From Alkalicoccus luteus (lineage in GTDB: Bacteria > Bacillota > Bacilli > Bacillales > Salisediminibacteriaceae), in the NCBI GenBank assembly GCA_052061695.1, contig JBPZEY010000014.1: DNA of 64,000 nucleotides; one strand, 5' to 3'. The first letter of the stretch is position 1; the number at the start of each line of letters is the position of its first letter. Under the pieces are notes generated by a model. That model saw only the letters and a program-made list of their open reading frames with translations. It made no database searches and was not told the origin of the DNA. The position numbers were made by a program, and so were the translations under genes. Of the stretch, positions 16,560 to 22,692 are shown one piece after another.

Positions 16560-17480
16560 TCAACCTTGTTTCCCTGCTTGTGCCTGCCTGGCTGCCTGTT
16601 TGACACATCCATGCGAGTTCTCGATTGCTTCTAAAGCTTCGTCGACTCCGACACCTGCTTTGATCATCACAATCGCGGGCTTCACCTTCCATGAAGCTTT
16701 TTCGAGCACGTCATGTGCTTCTGTAACCGATAAGCCTGTTAAATCACTGACAATCTGTTTCGCTCGTTCGCGAAGCTTGTAGTTACTCGCATGCACGTCC
16801 ACCATGAGGTTTTCGTGTACTTTACCGAGCTTCACCATGACACTCGTGCTGATCATGTTCAGCACCATTTTATGAGCCGAGCCCGCTTTCAAACGTGTGG
16901 ATCCGGTCAGAACTTCAGGGCCTGTAATAACTTCTATGGCCACATCTGCATAAGTGCTTATTTCCGACTGCGGATTACACGAAAGGGAAATAGCTGCTGC
17001 CCCAATCTCTCTGGCATAGGTGACCGCTCCGATCGGGTACGGGGTCCGGCCGCTTGCTGTGATGCCAATAACCGCATCTGTTGCGCGCAGCATTCTTCCC
17101 TGCAGATCACGTTTTCCCTGCACACCGTCATCTTCTGAATTTTCTTTGGCCTGTTCGACTGCACCATCTCCGCCAGCCATTACGGTCTGCACCATCTCCG
17201 GATCTGTCATGAACGTAGGCGGGCATTCAGAGGAATCCATATAGCCAAGCCTGCCGGATGTGCCTGCACCGACGTAAAAGAGCCGCCCCCCTCGTTCCAG
17301 TTTTTCCACTATTCGTTCGATTGCCTGTTCGACGGCAGGTAAAGCTTCTGCTACAGCATCGGCTACTTTTTTGTCTTCCTGGTTCATTGTTTTCAGCATA
17401 TCGGCTGTGCTCATATCACTCAGCCGCATACTCGCTGGATTACGCTGTTCTGTCAAAAGCGCTGACAGCTCTTTTCCCAT
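16560..17480 (-). CDS. murQ: N-acetylmuramic acid 6-phosphate etherase
   Basis: A 306-residue SIS-domain lyase/hydrolase. It converts MurNAc-6-phosphate to GlcNAc-6-phosphate and D-lactate in the cytoplasm. The family signatures are present: FYVGAGTSGRLGYMDSSECPPT with the catalytic Glu at residue 85, AGGDGAVEQAKENSEDD, and GSTRLKAGSAHKMVLNM. ATG at 17480 (behind AGGTGAT) is preferred over GTG at 17489, which overlaps the end of the kinase gene by 4 bp. Either way it is translationally close-coupled to the upstream kinase gene. Confidence 0.96.
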   Translation of the reverse strand: MGKELSALLTEQRNPASMRLSDMSTADMLKTMNQEDKKVADAVAEALPAVEQAIERIVEKLERGGRLFYVGAGTSGRLGYMDSSECPPTFMTDPEMVQTVMAGGDGAVEQAKENSEDDGVQGKRDLQGRMLRATDAVIGITASGRTPYPIGAVTYAREIGAAAISLSCNPQSEISTYADVAIEVITGPEVLTGSTRLKAGSAHKMVLNMISTSVMVKLGKVHENLMVDVHASNYKLRERAKQIVSDLTGLSVTEAHDVLEKASWKVKPAIVMIKAGVGVDEALEAIENSHGCVKQAARQAQAGKQG

Positions 17481-17485
17481 TGATA

Positions 17486-18448
17486 TCACCTGACTTTTCC
17501 TGTGTCATAAATACGTCTGGCTGCGAGTTGCAGCGCCCCTTCAAGCGGGTCTGCCGCAGATTCTGCCCACGTGCCCAGTCCGTCTGCCTTCAGCAGATGG
17601 CGGAACTGCTTTTGAAATCCTGGCGCCTGCTTAATCAGAGACCCTTCAGCTGCCACCGGAACATGAGGCGAAAACGTACCTGCCTGGTCATGCAAGCTGC
17701 GGACATGAAGGCAAAGTTCTTCAACAGCCTGATGCACAATGCCTGCAGCAGCCTCATCCCCACCCTCTGCCGCTTCCATGACGAGCGGTGCAGCAGACGC
17801 AATCTCCCTTTTTCCTGCATGCTCATACACGAACGATACGAGATCCTCCGGCTCCTGCAAACCAAAAAACGAGAGCAGTGATGAGGTTAAGCTTGTTGGT
17901 GATGCACGTCCGTCAGCTGCCCGGACAACCGCCTGCAGCGCTTCCAGCCCGATACGGTAACCGCCGCCTTCGTCACCGAGCAAGTGCCCCCATCCACCAC
18001 AGTGAAACAAATCTCCTGTCTTCGTTCTTCCAATAGCGTTTGATCCAGTCCCGGCAATGATAAGAATACCTTCCCCGGGTCCCGGTATCGCCCCCTCCAA
18101 TGCTGTAATGGAATCGGCATACACATCGATACAGGCAGATGCTGATATGCCAAGCTGTGAGACAGCTTTTCTCAGCTCTGCCTGAGCCAGCAGCTGATCA
18201 TGCAGGCGCCCGGCTCCTGCAAGTCCGCAGCAGATTCCTGCAACATCGCCTGCTCGAATTGAATGCGCTTTCAATAATGAGGAAAGTAATTCAGTCAGTT
18301 CCTCTCGCATCTGCTCAAAGCCGACAGCTCTTGGATTGGATCCATTTCCCTGGATGACTGCTGATTCCCGGTCCAGCCCGCTTGCCGTTACAAAAGCTGC
18401 TGCAGCTCTGGAATTCGTTCCGCCTCCATCAACCCCTATCACATACAT
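17486..18448 (-). CDS. murK: BadF/BadG/BcrA-type amino-sugar kinase, MurK-like
   Basis: A 320-residue ASKHA-fold kinase. Phosphate-1 motif VIGVDGGGTNSRAA at the N-terminus, IAGTGSNAIGR in the middle and GGWGHLLGDEGGGYRIG are typical of the N-acetylglucosamine kinase group. Clostridium acetobutylicum MurK, of the same family and size, phosphorylates MurNAc and GlcNAc and lies beside murQ. Here it is the first gene of the operon, immediately before murQ, so it would make the MurQ substrate from unphosphorylated sugar brought in by the ABC importer. ATG 18448 follows AGGAGG. A GlcNAc-specific kinase cannot be excluded. Confidence 0.85.
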   Translation of the reverse strand: MYVIGVDGGGTNSRAAAAFVTASGLDRESAVIQGNGSNPRAVGFEQMREELTELLSSLLKAHSIRAGDVAGICCGLAGAGRLHDQLLAQAELRKAVSQLGISASACIDVYADSITALEGAIPGPGEGILIIAGTGSNAIGRTKTGDLFHCGGWGHLLGDEGGGYRIGLEALQAVVRAADGRASPTSLTSSLLSFFGLQEPEDLVSFVYEHAGKREIASAAPLVMEAAEGGDEAAAGIVHQAVEELCLHVRSLHDQAGTFSPHVPVAAEGSLIKQAPGFQKQFRHLLKADGLGTWAESAADPLEGALQLAARRIYDTGKVR

Positions 18449-18480
18449 GCTGGACAGCCTCCTGTTCGTTGAATAAGTAG

Positions 18481-18525
18481 AGCTTACCGTTAATGAATTA
18501 TTATGTCAATAATATTTTTAATATT
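18481..18525 (-). promoter_or_regulatory. murK operon promoter with flanking palindromes
   Basis: On minus: consensus TTGACA (18504-18509), 17-base spacer, TAAGCT (18481-18486). The spacer holds the near-palindrome TAATGAATTATTA (18491-18503) and directly upstream is the perfect palindrome AATATT-TTT-AATATT (18511-18525). Either could be the MurR operator. Confidence 0.7.
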
Positions 18526-18751
18526 TGTAACTATATTTCATTTATTTTTTTGATTTCTCTGACTTTTTGTATTTATCTGCTTGTAATGTTAGTTTGGGCC
18601 TGCAGCTTATTCTGCAGATGCTGATCTTATAAGGTTTGCAAGCTGCTAATTCGGCTCTTTAGAAGCAGGACGTTTTCCCACGCATTTCCAATCAAATTTG
18701 ATATGATAAAGAAAACAAGTATTTGAGAAGCACTTTTTTTCACGAAAGAAG
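18526..18751. other. AT-rich intergenic region without a gene
   Basis: Between the murK promoter and the next sigma-B-like promoter I see no ORF with a ribosome binding site and no strong hairpin. Confidence 0.5.
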
Positions 18752-18778
18752 GTTTAGTACACTTCTACCTACGGGTAG
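18752..18778 (+). promoter_or_regulatory. Candidate sigma-B promoter
   Basis: GTTTAG (18752-18757), 15-base spacer and GGGTAG (18773-18778) match the general-stress consensus GTTTAA/GGGTAT at four or five positions each. It lies 84 bp before the ATG at 18863. Confidence 0.55.
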
Positions 18779-18862
18779 TAGAATAGTACGTGACTATACG
18801 ACTATTTTTAGGAATGATGCTTCCAGAAAACGTCGCGCACGTAACAGGAGGGAGATGACACC

Positions 18863-19120
18863 ATGGCCATGAAAGAATCCGAATCTGTTGCTGATGTGAT
18901 AAAAAGAGATGTAGAAAGACTGAAAGGCCAGATACGCAGAGAAACGGACAAGCTGGAGCGAAAAAAGGCAGCCGGCCGTAATCATAGAAGCGACTACATG
19001 ATTATCCGCTCCAGACGGGACATTATTGCAATTGAATCAAAAATTCAAAGCTTGCAGTTCCGGCTTGAACAAAAGCAGACCGATCTCTCAAAAGCTCTCG
19101 CTGCCGAGCGGAGCAATTAA
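18863..19120 (+). CDS. Small coiled-coil protein, hypothetical
   Basis: An 85-residue, highly charged helical protein with heptad-like spacing (DVIKRDVERLKGQIRRETDKLERKK and a C-terminal ESKIQSLQFRLEQKQTDL). There is no signal peptide. I do not recognise a named family. The ATG follows GGAGGGAG at good distance. A sigma-B-like promoter upstream suggests stress control. A long perfect hairpin terminator ends the unit, so it is transcribed alone. Confidence 0.75.
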   Translation: MAMKESESVADVIKRDVERLKGQIRRETDKLERKKAAGRNHRSDYMIIRSRRDIIAIESKIQSLQFRLEQKQTDLSKALAAERSN

Positions 19121-19147
19121 CCAGTTAACCTTTCTGCATGATTGAAA

Positions 19148-19185
19148 AAGACCCCGGTCATTTCCATGGGAATGACCGGGGTCTT
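19148..19185 (+). terminator. Strong hairpin terminator
   Basis: A 15-bp perfect stem AAGACCCCGGTCATT/AATGACCGGGGTCTT (19148-19162 with 19171-19185). Confidence 0.8.
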
Positions 19186-19396
19186 CTATGTTGCTTTACC
19201 TTTTTAGTTATAGACGCAGATTGCAGCAGGTGACTTCTTCAACTGGTGCCCTAATGCAAATACAGTGCCGACACCTGGTTTATGAGGAAGATTTTTCTCT
19301 TTTGGAGACGAGCACGAGCAGGAAAACAATACGCAATACCAACAGCGATCCTATGCGAGCACATTGTCTTCACCAAATATAAACGGTAATACGGTG

Positions 19397-19492
19397 TCAA
19401 ACCCCCGGTACTCCCAGCGCATGAAGCAATGACAGCACAGCAATGGCAGCTGCAACTCCTCCCAAAAACATCCACACATCCTGCTTTCTCAT
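19397..19492 (-). CDS. Candidate small membrane protein
   Basis: A 31-residue ORF (MRKQDVWMFLGGVAAAIAVL...) with one transmembrane helix of about 20 residues. The ribosome binding site is weak. The same frame stays open for about 30 further codons upstream with coding-like acidic/polar sequence (SSEENEDSWYREADRK), but no ATG, GTG or TTG is found there. So either the short form or a longer form with a rare start is made. No family recognised. Confidence 0.35.
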   Translation of the reverse strand: MRKQDVWMFLGGVAAAIAVLSLLHALGVPGV

Positions 19493-19678
19493 CTTTCTAT
19501 CCGCTTCCCTATACCAGCTGTCCTCGTTCTCTTCGCTGCTTGAATATCCATTTCTGCCTATTGTCGTCTGGTTCCTTACATGACTATTTAGGTTTCAGAC
19601 ATCATTACATGTCTTTTTATGGTAACCGTTTTCTTTTTAAGGTACAATATGGTAAATAAAAGAGAAGGAGGTAATGGT

Positions 19679-20221
19679 ATGACTTCTATACCGAAGCAAT
19701 CCATTACAAATAAGCTGACAGGAGAGCGCATCACGTTTCTCGAAAAAGCTCCGGCTGGTCAGGGCTACGAGAAAATCGAAGTATACCTGCCGCCGGGCGC
19801 TTCCGGTCCGCCCGTGCACTATCACGAAAAATTCGAGGAAATGTTTGAAGTCGTGTCGGGCAAGCTGCATATTGAGCGCAGCGGTGAACAGATGGACCTG
19901 AGTCCGGACAGCGGACGAATCAGTATTCCCATTAACACACCACATATGTTTAAAAACGCATCTACGTCCAGATCGGTTACGTTTCGCGTAACGCTCACCC
20001 CCGCCCACTATTTTCAGGAATCTATGTGCATTTTGTATGGACTGCTGGAGGATGGGCTTTATACGGAAGAAGGCCAGCTTGCTAACCCGCTTCATACTGC
20101 TGTCGTTCTTGACATGCAGAACACGATCGTAGAGGGAATGGAGATGCTGGAGGAATGGAAGGAAGAAGCTGAGCAGAAGGGCGTTCGTGAAGAGCTGATA
20201 GAAACCTACGTTCATTCATAA
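19679..20221 (+). CDS. Cupin-domain protein
   Basis: A 180-residue cytoplasmic protein with one conserved cupin barrel. Motif 1 is GPPVHYHEKFEEMFEVVSG (about 43-61), with metal ligands H47 and H49 and a following Glu; motif 2 is around ISIPINTPHMFKN (about 80-92). Cupins of this kind bind a divalent metal; enzyme activity or substrate cannot be stated. ATG at 19679 follows GAAGGAGGTAA. A TACAAT minus-10-like element lies at 19642-19647. Single-gene unit. Confidence 0.82.
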   Translation: MTSIPKQSITNKLTGERITFLEKAPAGQGYEKIEVYLPPGASGPPVHYHEKFEEMFEVVSGKLHIERSGEQMDLSPDSGRISIPINTPHMFKNASTSRSVTFRVTLTPAHYFQESMCILYGLLEDGLYTEEGQLANPLHTAVVLDMQNTIVEGMEMLEEWKEEAEQKGVREELIETYVHS

Positions 20222-20265
20222 AGACGCGTCTATCCTGCTGTCACTGAAAATGCTCCAATTAGAAA

Positions 20266-20295
20266 GCCCGGCAGTCCTTAACAGGACTGCCGGGC
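20266..20295. terminator. Terminator between convergent genes
   Basis: GCCCGGCAGTCC/GGACTGCCGGGC, a 12-bp stem with a short loop. T-tracts are weak on both sides. Confidence 0.65.
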
Positions 20296-20313
20296 CCATT
20301 TCACGTACTGCAT

Positions 20314-20544
20314 TTAAGCAGAGTGGAGCAGCGTCGCAAGTGACGCCTCTCTGATTCGTTTTTCTTCTTCTGATACAAGATCATACTTTTTCAGCAGATG
20401 GAACATTTCGTTTAGTGCCGTCTGATGACTGGCTGTTTCCAGATAGCGGACACTTGCTTCATAGAGCTCTATTGGCAGATAGGACTTTTGAGATTCCAGC
20501 TTCTGCTGAACATCTTGTAAACTGTGATCGATCGAACAGGTCAT
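20314..20544 (-). CDS. Small hypothetical protein, helical
   Basis: A 76-residue helical, soluble protein (MTCSIDHSLQDVQQKLESQK at the start; MFHLLKKYDLVSEEEKRIREASLATLL at the end). The ATG follows AAGGAGGGA at ideal spacing, which makes translation likely. No known domain recognised. The last third resembles small Bacillus spore or group-specific proteins only in general character, so no function is proposed. Confidence 0.7.
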   Translation of the reverse strand: MTCSIDHSLQDVQQKLESQKSYLPIELYEASVRYLETASHQTALNEMFHLLKKYDLVSEEEKRIREASLATLLHSA

Positions 20545-20648
20545 GTTACATCCCTCCTTGCAACTGTGGTCATTATACGAAATTCTTTAGACTCCCGCAA
20601 CAAAAGCTGCAATTGTGTCCAAAAATTGAACTTTTTTCACTCGTTCTA

Positions 20649-20671
20649 TTGTAAATGCTTACATTAGCAGG
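20649..20671 (+). promoter_or_regulatory. Promoter of the OFA transporter leader
   Basis: TTGTAA (about 20649-20654), 17-base spacer, TATTAT, overlapping a TATAAT three bases on. RNA would begin near 20685, giving a leader of more than 200 nt. Confidence 0.5.
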
Positions 20672-20684
20672 TATTATAATGATT

Positions 20685-20858
20685 GCAATCATACATCCTG
20701 CATCGTGATGACGCGGAACAGCGACCCTGTCACCGGTTTCACGAAAATGCAGCTATCTAGTAAAACGCTACGTTGGCCGTTCAGCAGCGCACCTGCTGTC
20801 GTTTACCGTTGCCGTTCAAGGAGAAGACTATTCTCCTTGAAAAGGCAGCGGTTTTTTT
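20685..20858 (+). ncRNA. Structured 5' leader ending in an intrinsic terminator
   Basis: The leader before the OFA transporter contains CGTGA/TCACG pairing near 20704-20743, then a two-part hairpin: AAACG/CGTTT (20763-20767 with 20800-20804) enclosing CAGCAG/CTGCTG (20782-20787 with 20793-20798). It finishes with a long terminator (20806-20858). This is the build of a riboswitch or attenuator. I tested it by eye against known aptamer consensus sequences (TPP, SAM-I, THF, ZTP, guanidine, fluoride, GEMM, molybdenum cofactor) and found no match. Confidence 0.5.
20806..20858 (+). terminator. Leader terminator before the OFA transporter
   Basis: Outer stem CCGTTGCC/GGCAGCGG and inner perfect stem CAAGGAGAA/TTCTCCTTG, followed by seven T residues, 45 bp before the ATG. 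Confidence 0.85.
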
Positions 20859-20903
20859 ATTGGCGGCTGATCAAAATCTTGACTACACAAAAGGGAGTGC
20901 AGC

Positions 20904-22154
20904 ATGATGAATGGAAAATTAAAGAACCGCTGGCTGATCGCGCTGGCCGCTGTAGGTATTCACATTTCGATCGGCTCTGTCTATGCATGGAGCGTATTCA
21001 CTAATCCGCTGTCTGAACAATTTGGCTGGAGCCTCAGCGCTATTTCCATGACGTTCAGTATCGCCATTGTTTTTCTCGGACTATCAGCTGCTTTTATGGG
21101 GCACTTTGTTGAGAAATACGGACCTCGCATTTCAGGTCTCGTTTCCGCATCCTTTTTCGGTGCCGGCTTGATAGGAGCTGGCTTTGCCGTTCAGGCAGAG
21201 TCACTCTATCTGCTTTATTTCACGTACGGAGCGCTCGGCGGCATCGGACTCGGCGTCGGTTATATCACGCCGGTATCCACCCTTGTGAAATGGTTTCCCG
21301 ACCGGCGCGGCTTAGCGACAGGTCTTGCTATCATGGGCTTTGGTTTCGCTGCCATGATCGCCAGTCCCATTATGGCGTCGCTGATCGACTCTGTCGGCAT
21401 TGCTTCTACCTTCTTTATTCTTGGTACCGCCTACTTTGTCATTATGTTTGCTTCTTCGCTGTACCTGGAGCGTCCGCCGGAAGGCTATATGAAGGAACTC
21501 CAGGCTGAAAAAGCGAAAAGCGGAGGCGATCTTTCCCAGCTCACTGCAAATGAAGCCGTGAAAACAAAACGCTTCTGGTTTCTTTGGATTATGCTGTTCA
21601 TTAACGTGACCTGCGGGATCGCGATCCTGGCAGTTGCTTCACCGATGGGACAGGAAATTGCCGGACTTTCGGCGGCGGCTGCTGCAACGATGGTTGGAAT
21701 CATGGGCTTCTTCAACGGGGCCGGACGACTGGCCTGGGCTTCGATTTCCGACTACATCGGACGACCGAACGTGTACACAGCATTTTTCGCCATTCAGATC
21801 GCAGCCTTCTTTATGCTTCCGTCGCTGACCCATGCAATCGCCTTCCAGGTCGTGCTGTTTTTAATCATGACATGTTACGGCGGCGGCTTTGCTTCAATCC
21901 CGGCCTATATTGGAGATATATTCGGAACGAAGCAGCTCGGCGCGATTCACGGCTACATTTTGACTGCCTGGGCGCTTGCCGGCCTTGCCGGACCAATCAT
22001 TGCGGCACAGGTGCGGGAGATCACGGAAAGCTATGCAGCAACGCTTTATATCTTCGGCGGCATGTTTGTGATCGCCTTATTCGTCTCTCTCATTATCCGG
22101 GTCGACATCCGAAGACTTCGGGAAGCGAAAGCGGATCAGAAGCTCGCAAGTTGA
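20904..22154 (+). CDS. OFA family MFS transporter (oxalate/formate antiporter-like)
   Basis: A 416-residue, 12-helix major facilitator. The start HISIGSVYAWSVFTNPLSEQFGW and the loop motif PDRRGLATGLAIMGFGFAAM are typical of the OFA (oxalate/formate antiporter) family, which also includes YhjX-type pyruvate or other carboxylate carriers. Being first in a cluster with DUF2294 and an FdhF-like oxidoreductase supports a formate or small carboxylate substrate. ATG-ATG at 20904 follows AAAGGGAG. Expression is likely controlled by the terminator-ending leader upstream. Confidence 0.88.
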   Translation: MMNGKLKNRWLIALAAVGIHISIGSVYAWSVFTNPLSEQFGWSLSAISMTFSIAIVFLGLSAAFMGHFVEKYGPRISGLVSASFFGAGLIGAGFAVQAESLYLLYFTYGALGGIGLGVGYITPVSTLVKWFPDRRGLATGLAIMGFGFAAMIASPIMASLIDSVGIASTFFILGTAYFVIMFASSLYLERPPEGYMKELQAEKAKSGGDLSQLTANEAVKTKRFWFLWIMLFINVTCGIAILAVASPMGQEIAGLSAAAAATMVGIMGFFNGAGRLAWASISDYIGRPNVYTAFFAIQIAAFFMLPSLTHAIAFQVVLFLIMTCYGGGFASIPAYIGDIFGTKQLGAIHGYILTAWALAGLAGPIIAAQVREITESYAATLYIFGGMFVIALFVSLIIRVDIRRLREAKADQKLAS

Positions 22155-22214
22155 CAAGCGCTTCAGATAAGACTACGCTTTCTTTATACATTCACTGCAA
22201 AGGATTGGCGCTTG

Positions 22215-22586
22215 ATGGGAAAATATGAAGCAGAATTCAGCAATCTCGTCCGTTCTTTCCGTAAACGGCATATGGGCAAAGGTCCAAGCAGGATTCAAAC
22301 GACTTTCTGCAAAAACTGGGCGATATGCGAGATGGAAGGCAACCTCTCCCCAGTGGAGAAATTCATTGCCAGCGATCAGGACGGTCGTCAGATGCTGCGT
22401 GCAGCTCGAACCGAAATGGTAAAAAACATTTACCGCACACACCGGCCTGTTGAGATGGAAGACTTGCTGGAATGCAACTTCGTCGATTTATTTGTAGACA
22501 TTGATATTGAACAGGATAAAGGCATGTCGATCTTTATTTTCGATGAGGATCTGGAGAAAAAATTCAGAAACGAAAAAGAAGGTTAG
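22215..22586 (+). CDS. DUF2294 domain protein (YrhF-like)
   Basis: A 123-residue protein with the DUF2294 pattern: GKGPSRIQTTFCKNWAICEMEG, a central basic helix (LRAARTEMVKNIYR) and FVDIDIEQDKGMSIFIFD. The function is unknown, but DUF2294 genes sit beside formate dehydrogenase genes in B. subtilis (yrhF in the yrhDEFG cluster), matching this context. ATG at 22215 or TTG at 22212 behind AAAGGA. It lies 60 bp after the OFA gene with no terminator between, so they are likely co-transcribed. Confidence 0.82.
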   Translation: MGKYEAEFSNLVRSFRKRHMGKGPSRIQTTFCKNWAICEMEGNLSPVEKFIASDQDGRQMLRAARTEMVKNIYRTHRPVEMEDLLECNFVDLFVDIDIEQDKGMSIFIFDEDLEKKFRNEKEG

Positions 22587-22616
22587 GCACTTGACAGCGT
22601 CCCTGTTAAAGACTCA

Positions 22617-22669
22617 ACCACCGATTCCAGCACCCCGTTTTTTCGGGGTGCGGATGCGGTGGTTTTTTT
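22617..22669 (+). terminator. Terminator immediately before the fdhF-like gene
   Basis: ACCACCG/CGGTGGT outer stem with an inner GCACCCCG/CGGGGTGC hairpin and seven T residues; it ends 24 bp before the next start codon, so it acts either as the end of the two-gene unit or as an attenuator. Confidence 0.85.
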
Positions 22670-22692
22670 ATTACCTTTCAGGAGGAATGATC

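Noticed and set aside
16501..16692. N-terminal extension of the binding-protein gene
   Set aside because: It lies inside murQ; the lipoprotein signal peptide starts at GTG 16500.
20685..20858. Assignment to a known riboswitch class (molybdenum cofactor, THF, ZTP and others)
   Set aside because: Conserved core words of these classes were not found by eye; left as an orphan leader.
22501..22692. N-terminal extension of the fdhF-like gene
   Set aside because: It overlaps the DUF2294 gene and a terminator; ATG 22693 has a perfect ribosome binding site and fits the family start.
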